A stretch of 64,000 nt of DNA from Borborobacter arsenicus. Lineage in GTDB: Bacteria; Pseudomonadota; Alphaproteobacteria; Rhizobiales; Rhizobiaceae. Below are positions 52,528-61,748 of this stretch, piece by piece. Numbering within the stretch: the first letter of the stretch is position 1; each line of letters starts with the position of its first letter. The position numbers and the translations under genes were made by a program. The notes below the pieces were generated by a model, which saw nothing but the letters and a program-made list of their open reading frames with translations, was not told the origin of the DNA and did no database searches. Location: assembly GCF_003934165.1 (NCBI RefSeq), contig NZ_RKST01000017.1, forward strand, positions 1 through 64,000, written 5' to 3'.

Positions 52528-53985
52528 TCATATACCCATGCAGAGATATTTGATCTCAAGATAGTCCTCGATCCCGTATTTGGAGCCTTCGCGACCATTT
52601 CCACTTTCCTTCATTCCGCCAAATGGAGCAACTTCCGTCGAAATCAGACCCTGGTTGATGCCCACTATGCCGAATTCAAGTGCTTCCGCCACGCGCCAGA
52701 CACGGGAAATGTCGCGCCCGTAGAAATAAGCGGCGAGGCCGTATTGTGTGCTGTTGGCGAGGCGGATTGCCTCTTCCTCGGTTGAAAACCGGAAAACAGG
52801 AGCCACCGGCCCAAAAATCTCCTCTCGGAATATGTCCATCTCGGGCGTGGCCCCGGCAATAACGGTAGGCTCGAAGAAGGTCCGGCCGAGAGCATGACGC
52901 TTTCCGCCAGCAGCAACCCGGCCGCCATGCGTGATTGCATTGCCGATCAGTTGTTCGACCTTTGCAACGGCGGTCTGATCGATGAGAGGCCCGATCTCGG
53001 TTCCCTCCGTCATGCCATCCGCGACCCTGAGCCGGGCAACCCGCAGCGCAAGCTTTTCGACGAAAGCATCGTAGATTCCATCCTGGGCAAACAGCCTGTT
53101 GGCACAGACACAGGTCTGGCCGGCGTTTCGGTATTTTGAAACTATGGCGCCCTCCACGGCAGCATCGAGATCGGCATCGTCGAACACGATGAACGGGGCG
53201 TTGCCACCAAGCTCCATCGAGGTGCGTTTCACCGTGGCCGCGCACTGCCTGATGAGCACCTTGCCGATCTCGGTCGAGCCGGTGAATGAGAGCTTGCGCA
53301 CGATCGGATTGGCGGTGAGTTCACCGCCAATCTCGCGCGCTGCGCCGGTTACGCAGGACAGCACGCCCTTGGGCATACCAGCGCGCTCGGCAAGCACACA
53401 TAGCGCGAGGGCCGAAAGCGGTGTTTGGCTTGCGGGTTTTACCACCATCGTGCAACCGGCCGCCAGTGCGGGGCCAGCCTTGCGGGTGATCATGGCGGCC
53501 GGAAAATTCCAAGGCGTGATGGCCGCGCAGACGCCGACGGGCTGCTTCAGCACCACGATCCTGCGATCGGAGGAGAAGCCGGGGATCGTATCGCCATAGA
53601 CCCGCTTGGCCTCCTCCGCGAACCACTCGATGAAACTTGCGGCATAGGCGATTTCGCCCCGGCTTTCCGCAAGCGGCTTGCCCTGCTCGGCCGTCATGAT
53701 GACAGCAAGATCTTCCTGGTTCGCCATGATCAACTCGAACCAGCGACGCAGGATCGCGGCGCGCTCCTTGCCGGTCCTGGCCGACCAGGGTGCGAATGCT
53801 GCCTGCGCGGCCTCGATCGCCGCACGGGTTTCAGCCGCCGACATACTGGGGACGACAGCAATCCGCGCCCCGGTCGAGGGATTCGTCACCATGATCGTCG
53901 TGCCCGCCGCCGCAGCCTGCCATTGCCCGCCTATGAAGCACTCTTCGCGCAACAGAGTGGCATCCTTCAATGCAAGTTCGGACAT
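52528..53985 (-). CDS. Succinate-semialdehyde dehydrogenase-like aldehyde dehydrogenase
   Basis: A 485-residue aldehyde dehydrogenase of the GabD-like class. The nucleotide region is [17 protein letters not shown] and [16 protein letters not shown], the general-base Glu is in [16 protein letters not shown] near residue 255 and the nucleophile Cys in [13 protein letters not shown] near 290. I use the ATG at 53985; the open frame extends 33 codons further up, but they are not homologous. It is the last gene of the long catabolic operon, 104 bp after the thioesterase, and could oxidise an aldehyde made by the Fe-alcohol dehydrogenase there. Confidence 0.86.
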   Translation of the reverse strand: MSELALKDATLLREECFIGGQWQAAAAGTTIMVTNPSTGARIAVVPSMSAAETRAAIEAAQAAFAPWSARTGKERAAILRRWFELIMANQEDLAVIMTAEQGKPLAESRGEIAYAASFIEWFAEEAKRVYGDTIPGFSSDRRIVVLKQPVGVCAAITPWNFPAAMITRKAGPALAAGCTMVVKPASQTPLSALALCVLAERAGMPKGVLSCVTGAAREIGGELTANPIVRKLSFTGSTEIGKVLIRQCAATVKRTSMELGGNAPFIVFDDADLDAAVEGAIVSKYRNAGQTCVCANRLFAQDGIYDAFVEKLALRVARLRVADGMTEGTEIGPLIDQTAVAKVEQLIGNAITHGGRVAAGGKRHALGRTFFEPTVIAGATPEMDIFREEIFGPVAPVFRFSTEEEAIRLANSTQYGLAAYFYGRDISRVWRVAEALEFGIVGINQGLISTEVAPFGGMKESGNGREGSKYGIEDYLEIKYLCMGI

Positions 53986-54089
53986 GATGGTATTTCCCTG
54001 TCGGATGATGTCGGATTGTTGGAGCGTGCCCGATCGGATGCTCGGCCCGCTATTGTTTGTTCTGTCGCATTTGTGCGACGCCAAGTGAT

Positions 54090-54536
54090 TTAGGCGCCGG
54101 CAGCTTCCATGACCGTCAGCGCGTTCCTCAGCCTGTCATCGATCGGCGTGGGCCGTCGTGTTTTCCTGTCGACATAGACATGGACGAAGAAGCCTTCGGC
54201 GGCGGCGGTGTGCGCATCGTTGCGAAACAGGCCGATCTCGTAGCGCACCGAGGAGGTGCCGAGTTTCGCCACCTTGAGCCCGCAGGTGATCAGGTCCGGA
54301 TAGCCCATCTCGGCAAAATAGCGGCAGCCGGTTTCCACCACCAGGCCGATGCGCGCGCCGCCACCGATGTCGAGCAGGCCGTTGTCGATCAGCCAGCCGT
54401 TCACCGTCGTGTCGAACAGCGTGTAGTGGACGGTGTTGTTCATGTGGCCGTAAATGTCATTGTCCAGCCAGCGGGTGGCAATGGTGCGGAAGGCCCTGTA
54501 GGCATCGCGCGTGGAGGGGGCAGGCCGCTCGCTCAT
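54090..54536 (-). CDS. Acyl-CoA thioesterase, YbgC/4-hydroxybenzoyl-CoA type
   Basis: A 148-residue hot-dog-fold thioesterase. The active-site Asp region is [19 protein letters not shown] near residue 22, as in YbgC and 4-hydroxybenzoyl-CoA thioesterases; [15 protein letters not shown] follows. It removes CoA from acyl-CoA esters in the cytoplasm. It lies 4 bp after the alcohol dehydrogenase gene and forms a logical counterpart to the CoA ligase in the same operon. Confidence 0.84.
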   Translation of the reverse strand: MSERPAPSTRDAYRAFRTIATRWLDNDIYGHMNNTVHYTLFDTTVNGWLIDNGLLDIGGGARIGLVVETGCRYFAEMGYPDLITCGLKVAKLGTSSVRYEIGLFRNDAHTAAAEGFFVHVYVDRKTRRPTPIDDRLRNALTVMEAAGA

Positions 54537-54540
54537 CTCT

Positions 54541-55701
54541 TCACCATGCCGCCCGGTAGATGGAAAGCGCGTCGGCCTCGGAAAGCGTGCGCGGATTGTT
54601 GACCAGAAGCCGCGTCTGCTTCATCGCATCCGCCGCCATCTTCGCCAGATGTTCTTCGCCGATGCCGACATCGCGCAGGCGCGGCGGCAGGCCGAGCTTG
54701 CCCGCCAGCGCGGCCAGTTCCGCGATGAAGGCACCACAGCGCCCCTGCACACCCTGCTCGCGCTCCAGATGCGGGAAGGCATCGGCGGCGATCTCGGCGT
54801 AGAGATGGGCCGCCTCGGGCGCGTTGAAGCGCAGCACATGCGGCAGCACCAGCGCATTCGACAGCCCATGCGGCACGTGGAAGGTGCCGCCGATCGGATA
54901 GGCCAGCGCATGCACGGCCGCCACCGGCGAGTTGGCAAAGGCCTGGCCGGCCAGCATGGAGCCGAGCAGCATGGCGCCGCGCGCCTCGACGTTGTTGCCG
55001 TCAAACACCGCTTTCTCGATATTGGCGCCGAGCAATTGCAGCGCCTGCCGCGCCAGCATCTTGGACAGCGGGTTGTTGTTGGCGCTCCTCGAGGCATAGG
55101 CCTCGATCGCATGCACCATGGCATCGATGCCGGTGGCGGCGGTGATCGCCGGCGGCAGGCCGAGCGTCAGTTCGGCATCGAGCACGGCAATGTCGGGCAG
55201 GATGATGGGGGACGACACCCCGCGCTTTTCCTCCTCGCCCACCGTGATGATCGATACCGGCGTCACTTCCGAGCCGGTTCCCGCGGTGGTCGGCACCAGC
55301 ACCAGCGGCAGGCGCGGGCCCTTGGCGTTGCCCACGCCCCAGGCTTCGTCGAGAACTTCACCCGAACCGATCAGCAGGGCGGCAAGCTTGGCGACATCGA
55401 GCGAGGAGCCGCCGCCGAAGCCGACGACACCGGCCACCGCGGCCGCCCGCCCGGCTTCCACCGCCTTCAGCAAGGTCGCCAGCGACGGATCGGCCTCGAC
55501 CGCATCGAAGACCGTGACCGCAATGCCCTCGTCCTCCAGCGAGCGCAGCGCCCGATCGCAAAGCCCCAACCTGCGCAGCCCCGGATCGGTGACGAACAGC
55601 ACCCGGCCGCCGAGCCCGGACCCGGCAAGCCTGCCGAGGCGGCCGGCCGCCCCTGCCTCGAAGATGATGGACGACGTCGTATTGAAGCGGAAGGAGTTCA
55701 T
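54541..55701 (-). CDS. Iron-containing alcohol dehydrogenase
   Basis: A 386-residue group III alcohol dehydrogenase. The NAD region is VVGFGGGSSLDVAKLAALL near residue 95. The metal-binding His residues are in GIDAMVHAIEAY near 198 and in the later stretch AVHALAYPIGGTFHVPHGL near 260. It reduces aldehydes or oxidises alcohols. It is between the CoA ligase (24 bp upstream) and the thioesterase (4 bp downstream) in the catabolic operon. Confidence 0.88.
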   Translation of the reverse strand: MNSFRFNTTSSIIFEAGAAGRLGRLAGSGLGGRVLFVTDPGLRRLGLCDRALRSLEDEGIAVTVFDAVEADPSLATLLKAVEAGRAAAVAGVVGFGGGSSLDVAKLAALLIGSGEVLDEAWGVGNAKGPRLPLVLVPTTAGTGSEVTPVSIITVGEEEKRGVSSPIILPDIAVLDAELTLGLPPAITAATGIDAMVHAIEAYASRSANNNPLSKMLARQALQLLGANIEKAVFDGNNVEARGAMLLGSMLAGQAFANSPVAAVHALAYPIGGTFHVPHGLSNALVLPHVLRFNAPEAAHLYAEIAADAFPHLEREQGVQGRCGAFIAELAALAGKLGLPPRLRDVGIGEEHLAKMAADAMKQTRLLVNNPRTLSEADALSIYRAAW

Positions 55702-55725
55702 GTCGGTTGTTCCATGTGCAAGCGG

Positions 55726-57255
55726 TCAGGCGGCGGTGGTTTCGACAAGGTTACGCAGCTTGAAGCGCATGATCTTGCCCGAGCCCGTGCGCGGGATTTC
55801 CGGGACGATATGGACCGCGGCGGGTACCTTGTAGGCAGAGAGAACCGTGCGGCAATGTTCAAGCAGGATCGTTTCCTCGATCCGAGCTCCCTCTTTCGGC
55901 ACGACAAACGCAACCGGAACCTCGCCCAGCGTGGCATGTGCCACGCCGACCACGGCGCAGTCGCCGACGCCGGCAAAGGGCAGGATCGCCTCCTCTACCT
56001 CCGCAGGCGCGATGTTCTGGCCGCCGCGGATGATGATCTCCTTAAGCCGGCCGGTAATGGTCAGGAAGCCGTTTTCGTCGCTGCGTGCCAGATCGCCGGT
56101 GTGATACCAGCCATTGCGCAGCACAGCGTCGGTGTCTACCGGCTTGTTGTGATAGCCGAGCATGAGATTGGGGCCACGGCAGACAAGCTCGCCCTCCTCG
56201 CCAGTGGCCACGTCAAGGCCGCTGGCCGGGCTGATGAGACGCACGGCAAGGCCAGGCACCGGCAGGCCGCAGGAGCCGTGGACGCGGTTCTTTCCCGGCC
56301 AGTTCATCGTCACCATCGTCGAGGTTTCGGTGATACCGTAGCCGTCAAGAAGTTCGACACCGAAATAGGCCTCGAAATCCCGGTTGAGCCCGGCCGGCAT
56401 GATGGCGCCCGCCGAGACGCAGCGCCGAAGACCCGGCAGCGCGGTCTGGCCGGCCTTCTCTGCCGCCTGCAGGAGATAGTGGAACATGGTCGGCACGCCC
56501 GGCAGCAGCGTGAATTCGCCGCCGGCAAGCCGGTCCAGCGTGCCCTGCGTCGAAAACCGCTCCATGATGTGCTCGCTGGCGCCGCTGGCGATGATGCCGA
56601 GCACGCTGATGTTGAGCGCATAGGAATGGAACAGCGGCAACGGGGAGAGCACCCTGTCGTCACAGTCCATACCCAGGATCGGCGCCCAACAGGCTGCGAC
56701 GACCCACAGCATGCTGCGCGTGGTCAGCATCACCCCCTTGGCCTTGCCGGTGGTGCCGGAGGTATAGACGAGATAGGAAACCCGATCGATATCATCCGGC
56801 TCAAGCGCAATCCCGGTGGCCGGAGCGGCACACAAGGCCTCGAAGGCAACTGTGCCGGGAGCTTGTGCGCCGACGAGGATCCGCGTCTCCACTGCACCGG
56901 TCGCTGCTTCCTTTTCCACTCGCGAGACGATGAAACGACAGGCGGCATCCTCGATGCGGTAGGACACCTCGGAAGACGTCGCCTCATAGCTGATCGGCAC
57001 CGCCACGCCGCCGGCCCGCACGATGGCAAGGCAGGAAATAACCCAATCCACCGAATTGGGCAGCCAGATCGCCACGGTGCCGCCGGGCACAAGTCCAAGC
57101 GCGCGCAGTTGGGTGGCAAGGTTGACGGTCATCCGGTCCAGTTCGGTATAGGTGACCGCACTGCCGTCGTCGGAAAATGCCACCTTGTCGGGAAAGCGTT
57201 CGGCCTGTCGCCGCAGAAGCTCGCAAACCGGCGCAACAATCTCGGTTCTTATCAT
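55726..57255 (-). CDS. AMP-forming acyl-CoA ligase
   Basis: A 509-residue ANL-superfamily enzyme that activates a carboxylic acid to its CoA thioester via an acyl-AMP. Core motifs are YTSGTTGKAKGVMLT near residue 160, LLDGYGITETS near 295, GWYHTGDLARSDENG near 385, and the late Lys of RTGSGKIMR. The ATG at 57255 follows GGGAGGAAGAA. It is 22 bp downstream of the odd SDR gene, and together with enoyl-CoA hydratase and thioesterase shows that part of the pathway runs on CoA esters. The acid substrate is not set by sequence. Confidence 0.88.
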   Translation of the reverse strand: MIRTEIVAPVCELLRRQAERFPDKVAFSDDGSAVTYTELDRMTVNLATQLRALGLVPGGTVAIWLPNSVDWVISCLAIVRAGGVAVPISYEATSSEVSYRIEDAACRFIVSRVEKEAATGAVETRILVGAQAPGTVAFEALCAAPATGIALEPDDIDRVSYLVYTSGTTGKAKGVMLTTRSMLWVVAACWAPILGMDCDDRVLSPLPLFHSYALNISVLGIIASGASEHIMERFSTQGTLDRLAGGEFTLLPGVPTMFHYLLQAAEKAGQTALPGLRRCVSAGAIMPAGLNRDFEAYFGVELLDGYGITETSTMVTMNWPGKNRVHGSCGLPVPGLAVRLISPASGLDVATGEEGELVCRGPNLMLGYHNKPVDTDAVLRNGWYHTGDLARSDENGFLTITGRLKEIIIRGGQNIAPAEVEEAILPFAGVGDCAVVGVAHATLGEVPVAFVVPKEGARIEETILLEHCRTVLSAYKVPAAVHIVPEIPRTGSGKIMRFKLRNLVETTAA

Positions 57256-57277
57256 TTCTTCCTCCCACGCACCGGCT

Positions 57278-58033
57278 TCAGACCATGCTGAAGCCGCCAT
57301 TCACGCTGATCACCTGCCCCGTCACCCAAGACGCCGCGTCCGAGGCCAGGAACGTCACCATCGGCGCCACATCCTCAGGCTTGCCAATGCGGCGCAGCGG
57401 ATAGGACTTGACGATCTTCTCGCGGTTCTTCTCGAGGAAATCGGCGTCGGAATGCGCTGTCTCGATCAGCCCCAGCGAAATCGTGTTGACCGTGATGTTA
57501 TTGCGGCCAAACTCCCTGGCGAGCGACTTGCCGAGCGCGATTGTGCCGCCGCGCGCGGCCGCGGCAAGCGCCAGGTTTGCCTCGCCAATGCGCGAACTGT
57601 CGCCGATCAGATTGAGGATGCGCCCGCTGTTCTGGCGGATCATGAGCGGGGCAACCGCATGGCAGCAATTGAGTGCGCCATAAAGGCAAACGTCGATCTG
57701 CGCCTTCCAGTCCTCCGGGGTAGTCTCGATAAAACGCTGGTACTTCACATAACCCGCATTGTTGACCAGGATGTCGACACTGCCCCATTCGGACGCGACC
57801 AGTTCCGTCATCGCCTTGACCTGAGCATGGTCACTGACATCGGCCTGGAAGGCACGCGCCGTGCCGCCAGCCGCCTGGATGCTTTCCACCACCTTCGCCG
57901 CCTCGCTTTCGGAGCGGCGATAGTTGACGGCGACCTTCGCCCCCTCGGCCGCAAGCGCCCGCGCTATGTCGCCACCCACATCGCGGCCGCCGCCCGTCAC
58001 CAGTGCAACCTTGCCCTTCAGACCGAACTCCAT
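57278..58033 (-). CDS. SDR-family protein with missing catalytic Tyr and Lys
   Basis: A 251-residue classical short-chain dehydrogenase fold. The cofactor loop VTGGGRDVGG is near residue 12, VNNAGYVKY near 88, and the Ser position in LIGDSSRIGEANL near 140. Where family members have YxxxK in front of GG, this protein has AxxxR (LAAAARGGTIALGK), so both catalytic residues are lost. It may bind NAD(P) without normal dehydrogenation, or use another mechanism. The ribosome site GGAGGAATGAG precedes the ATG. It begins 1 bp after the molybdenum hydroxylase large subunit. Confidence 0.82.
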   Translation of the reverse strand: MEFGLKGKVALVTGGGRDVGGDIARALAAEGAKVAVNYRRSESEAAKVVESIQAAGGTARAFQADVSDHAQVKAMTELVASEWGSVDILVNNAGYVKYQRFIETTPEDWKAQIDVCLYGALNCCHAVAPLMIRQNSGRILNLIGDSSRIGEANLALAAAARGGTIALGKSLAREFGRNNITVNTISLGLIETAHSDADFLEKNREKIVKSYPLRRIGKPEDVAPMVTFLASDAASWVTGQVISVNGGFSMV

Positions 58034-58034
58034 C

Positions 58035-60518
58035 TCATTCCTCCATAGCATTTGTTTCTTGCGCAATTCCGGACGGAAAACCGGCTCCCGCTTTTCCTGG
58101 AATTGCTCCAGCCGCGCTGATCAGCCGAAACAGGCGTTCGGGCGTCGCGGGTAATTCGAAAATCTCGATGCCGAGCGGAGCCAACGCATCGGCGATGGCA
58201 TTGGCAACCGCTGCAGGAGCACCGATTGTGCCGCCCTCGCCCATGCCACGAAAACCGCCGGGATTGTTGGGCAGCACCGATTCCAGATGACTGACCTCGA
58301 TGGCAGGCACCTCGACCGCGGTCGGCACCATGTAGTCCACCAGGCTGGCGGTGAGCAGTTGGCCTTGGCCGTCGAAGACCAGTTCCTCAAGCAGTGCAGC
58401 TCCGATGCCCTGCGCCACGCCGCCATGTACCTGGCCGTCGACGACAAGCGGATTGATCATGCGGCCGCAATCTTCGGCAACCACGAAACGCTGCAATTTC
58501 ACGCCATAGGTTTCCGGGTCGATCTCGACCAGGGCGATATGCGTGGCCGTGGTCGTCGTGCCCAGATAGGGATCGAAGCTCTCGCTCGCCTCCAGTTTCT
58601 CGCGCTTGTCCAACGGCAGGGTCTGCATGTCCGAATAGACCGCACGAGCCAGTTCGGCGAAGGTGATTTGGTGATCGGTGCCGCGCACGAAGATGCGGCC
58701 GTCGCCGGTTTCAATGTCCTCCACCGACGCTTCGAGCAGATGCGAGGCGACCCGCTTGACCTTTTCGCGTAGCGCCCGCGTCGTCAGGATGGCGGCACCG
58801 CCGCCGATGACTGCGCTGCGGCTGGCATAGGTGCCGGTGCCGTGGGCAGTGGCGGCGCTGTCGCCATGCACGATCTCAACGTCCTGCGGCCGCACGCCGA
58901 GTTCCTCGGCCACGATTTGCGCCAGCGTCGTCTCCAGACTCTGCCCATGCGAAGCAACGCCGAAGATCGCCGTCACCGCCCCGGTGGAATCGATGCGCAC
59001 GGTCGCTGATTCATTGCCGGTGTTGATCGGCATGCCCGGTGCCACCGAGATGCGCGAGCCGATGCCGGTCAGTTCGGCATAGGTGGCGATGCCGATACCC
59101 AGCCAACGGCCCTGCTTACGCGCCGCCTGCTGGCGCTGGCGAAGCGCCTCATAATCTATGACCTCACAGGCCCGGTCGAGGCATTCGACAAAGCCTGATC
59201 TCTCCCAGATGATGCCTGAACCGATCCGATAGGGAAACTCATCAGCCCCCACCAGATTGCGGTGGCGCAGGTCCTTCGGGTCCATGCCTAGCTTGTGCGC
59301 AGCCATGTCGACCAAGCGCTCCAGCACGAACACCGAAGTCGGCCGGCCGACGCCGCGATAAGGCCCGGTCGGGGCCTTGGAGGTGGCCACGCCGCGCACG
59401 CGCCCAAAATAATTCGGGATCTTGTAGGCGCCCGGCAGGAAGCTCACCACCTGGACTGGTTCAAGGGCTGCCGTCCACGGGTAGATCGAGTAGGCGCCTA
59501 TATCGCCCAGCACGTCCGCCTTCAGCGCCAGGAAACGCCCGGTTTCGTCGAAGCCGAGTTCGGCCTCAACCAGTTCGTCGAACCCCTGGCTCGACGAGGC
59601 GAGGTCTTCCATGCGGTCACTGACGAACTTGACCGGCCGCCCGAGCTTGCGCGCCAGCGCCGAAACGATGATCTCCTCCTGATAGAGCGAACCCTTGCCA
59701 CCGAAGCCGCCACCGACATCCGGGGCCACCACGCGGACCTTTCCCGGCATTGCCAGCAGGCTCGACAATACATCCCGAACAATACCTGGAATCTGGGTTG
59801 AGGAGTGAAGTGTCAGCAGATCCCGGCCGCGGTCGTATTCGGCAAGGTAGGACCGGTTTTCCATGAACAGCGGCGACTTGCGGTGGAAGCGGAACCGACC
59901 CTTGACGCTGAGCGGGGCAGCGGCAAGCACTTGACTGGCTTCTCCGGTCTGGAACACCCGCTCGAAAATGACATTGGTGCCGAACTGATCATGCAACAGC
60001 GCGGTCGTCGATGCCGCAGCCGCCTCCGGCTCGATCACCGCATCCAGCGGCTCATAGTCGACTTCGATCAGCGCCAGCGCATCCTCGGCCAAGTACCGGC
60101 TCTTGGCCACCACCACGGCCACCGGCTCGCCGACATAGCGTACCTTGTCCACCGCCAGCGCCGGATTTGATGTGGCGTGATAGTTCCTCATCCGCGATGT
60201 CGCTACCACTGGCGGGATGTCGCTGAAATCGGCTGCGGTGTAGACGCCGATCACGCCGGTTGCGGCGCGCGCCGCCTCCGTCCTGATGGCAAGGATGCGC
60301 GCATGCGACTGGTCACTGCGCAGGAAGGCGACATGGACCATGCGATTGATCACCATGTCGGCGACATAGCGCCCTGCACCGGTCAAAAGCCGTGGGTCCT
60401 CGAGCCGCTGCACCGGCTTGCCGACATATTTCGGTCTCGACGAGACGAGAACATCGTCCTCGGAAAGCGGAACGGGCGTGCTTGGTCCCGGTTGGAAGGC
60501 AGCGTCATTCATAGGCAT
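58035..60518 (-). CDS. Molybdenum hydroxylase large subunit (CoxL form II-like)
   Basis: An 827-residue molybdopterin-binding subunit of the xanthine oxidase/CO dehydrogenase family. The opening YVGKPVQRLEDPRLLTGAGR, the Mo-cofactor region DVGGGFGGKGSLYQEE near residue 270 and the catalytic Glu in RGMGEGGTIGAPAAV near the end are all present. The active-site loop reads PYRGVGRP, the form II type, not the AYRCSFR loop with selenated Cys of true CO dehydrogenase. So it likely hydroxylates an N-heterocycle, aldehyde or acyl compound. I start at the ATG at 60518; another is at 60512. The start overlaps the stop of the MBL-fold gene. Confidence 0.88.
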   Translation of the reverse strand: MPMNDAAFQPGPSTPVPLSEDDVLVSSRPKYVGKPVQRLEDPRLLTGAGRYVADMVINRMVHVAFLRSDQSHARILAIRTEAARAATGVIGVYTAADFSDIPPVVATSRMRNYHATSNPALAVDKVRYVGEPVAVVVAKSRYLAEDALALIEVDYEPLDAVIEPEAAAASTTALLHDQFGTNVIFERVFQTGEASQVLAAAPLSVKGRFRFHRKSPLFMENRSYLAEYDRGRDLLTLHSSTQIPGIVRDVLSSLLAMPGKVRVVAPDVGGGFGGKGSLYQEEIIVSALARKLGRPVKFVSDRMEDLASSSQGFDELVEAELGFDETGRFLALKADVLGDIGAYSIYPWTAALEPVQVVSFLPGAYKIPNYFGRVRGVATSKAPTGPYRGVGRPTSVFVLERLVDMAAHKLGMDPKDLRHRNLVGADEFPYRIGSGIIWERSGFVECLDRACEVIDYEALRQRQQAARKQGRWLGIGIATYAELTGIGSRISVAPGMPINTGNESATVRIDSTGAVTAIFGVASHGQSLETTLAQIVAEELGVRPQDVEIVHGDSAATAHGTGTYASRSAVIGGGAAILTTRALREKVKRVASHLLEASVEDIETGDGRIFVRGTDHQITFAELARAVYSDMQTLPLDKREKLEASESFDPYLGTTTTATHIALVEIDPETYGVKLQRFVVAEDCGRMINPLVVDGQVHGGVAQGIGAALLEELVFDGQGQLLTASLVDYMVPTAVEVPAIEVSHLESVLPNNPGGFRGMGEGGTIGAPAAVANAIADALAPLGIEIFELPATPERLFRLISAAGAIPGKAGAGFPSGIAQETNAMEE

Positions 60519-61266
60519 CGACGCCTTTGCGCAAGTTCTGCCACTGTGCGGCGTCATGGCCACAGATGACCATCGCTCCGGCCTGCTCGATCCGGCGAAC
60601 CTCTTCATAGGAATTCACCAGATCGTCGGCATTCCAGGCATTGCGAGGAACCTCGTCCCGGTCCAGATTGCGGCGCAGGCTGACCGCATCGGAAACAAGC
60701 AGGACATCGCCGGTCTTTTCCAGCGCCGCACACATCCCCATCATGCCAGGCGTGTGCCCCGGCAACGGGATGGTCACCAGCCTGTTGTCGCCGAAGATAT
60801 CGCGGCTGCCGGTAACAGTCTCGATCGGCATCGGGTGATCCCACTCTGCGGCGAGATAGCCTTGCGCGGCGGCATCGGTTGCCTTGGCCGAAGCAAGTTC
60901 GGCCTCGTGGCAGATGAAACTTGCCTTGCGGAAAAAACCATTGCAGCCGCAATGGTCGGGATGGAAGTGCGAATTCACCACCAGATCGATGTCGTCGGGT
61001 TGAAGCCCTATCTCGGCCAGACCTGAAACCACGTTCACCTCCGGCTGGCCGATATAGTTCATCACCCGCGCCAGGCTGCCCCAGCGCGCTTCGGCATCGG
61101 TTTCCACTGAAGGGTGGCAGCCGGTGTCGAACAGCACATTGCCGGACGGATGCCGGAACAGATGCGCGGCGACCGGGAGTTCGATCGTCTCGTCGCGTTC
61201 GGCATCCGGCACATAGATGCGGCTTTTCATTCTGAGCCGGCCGCCGTTCAGCACATGCATCTTCAT
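60505..61266 (-). CDS. MBL-fold hydrolase (AHL-lactonase-like)
   Basis: A 253-residue metallo-beta-lactamase-fold enzyme resembling N-acyl homoserine lactonases. The metal-binding block is VVNSHFHPDHCGCNGFF near residue 98, a further His in LPGHTPGMMG near 168, the bridging Asp in LLVSDAVSL near 190 and the last His in ICGHDAAQW near 235. It lies inside the Mo-hydroxylase genes (CoxS before it, CoxL after it), overlapping both, so a role in hydrolysing a pathway lactone or ester is likelier than quorum quenching. Confidence 0.84.
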   Translation of the reverse strand: MKMHVLNGGRLRMKSRIYVPDAERDETIELPVAAHLFRHPSGNVLFDTGCHPSVETDAEARWGSLARVMNYIGQPEVNVVSGLAEIGLQPDDIDLVVNSHFHPDHCGCNGFFRKASFICHEAELASAKATDAAAQGYLAAEWDHPMPIETVTGSRDIFGDNRLVTIPLPGHTPGMMGMCAALEKTGDVLLVSDAVSLRRNLDRDEVPRNAWNADDLVNSYEEVRRIEQAGAMVICGHDAAQWQNLRKGVDAYE

Positions 61267-61748
61267 GACGCAACTCCATCACGTTCATTGGCGAGTTCGC
61301 GAACCGCCTTCACGATGTGGTCGTAGCCGGTGCAGCGGCAGATGTTGCCCGAAAGGCCGTCGCGAATGTCGGCGTTGGTCGTGAGCGGATGACGTTCGAG
61401 CAAATCCTTCACCGTCATCAGGAAGCCTGGTGTGCAGAAGCCGCATTGCAGGGCATGGTGCTTGCGAAACGCCTCCTGAATGCGGTGCAGGCTGGAGACC
61501 GTGCCGAGACTTTCCACGGTCTCGACCGTTGCGCCATCGGCCTGCACAGCAAACATCAGGCAGGAGCGGGCCGAAACGCCATTCACCCGCACGGTGCAGG
61601 CCCCGCATATGCCGTGTTCGCAGCCGACATGCGTGCCGGTGAGCCCCAGTGTCTCGCGCAGGAAATCCGACAGGAGCAGGCGCGGCTCGACCGTCTCGGC
61701 GAAGCTTTCGCCATTGACGGTGAGTTCGATGTCGACCGTCCGGCTCAT
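61263..61748 (-). CDS. Molybdenum hydroxylase [2Fe-2S] subunit (CoxS-like)
   Basis: A 161-residue iron-sulfur subunit with two clusters. The plant-ferredoxin-type cluster ligands are in GCEHGICGACTVRVNG near residue 42 plus a fourth Cys in SCLMFA. The second cluster uses QCGFCTPGF near 100 and NICRCTGYDHIVKAV near 135. It carries electrons from the Mo site to the FAD subunit. I prefer the ATG at 61748, which overlaps the CoxM stop; another lies two codons upstream. Confidence 0.9.
   Translation of the reverse strand: MSRTVDIELTVNGESFAETVEPRLLLSDFLRETLGLTGTHVGCEHGICGACTVRVNGVSARSCLMFAVQADGATVETVESLGTVSSLHRIQEAFRKHHALQCGFCTPGFLMTVKDLLERHPLTTNADIRDGLSGNICRCTGYDHIVKAVRELANERDGVAS

Noticed and set aside
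54511-57291. A 926-codon plus-strand open frame
   Set aside because: It runs opposite to three well-supported genes (thioesterase, Fe-alcohol dehydrogenase, CoA ligase). Its Arg/His/Gln-rich make-up is typical of antisense frames in GC-rich DNA.
58035-60518. Calling the Mo hydroxylase a carbon monoxide dehydrogenase
   Set aside because: The active-site loop is PYRGVGRP, form II type, without the Cys loop of true CO dehydrogenase. CoxG presence alone does not prove CO oxidation.
60505-61266. Quorum-quenching lactonase role for the MBL-fold protein
   Set aside because: The similarity is real, but the gene overlaps Mo-hydroxylase genes on both sides, so a catabolic role is the simpler reading.
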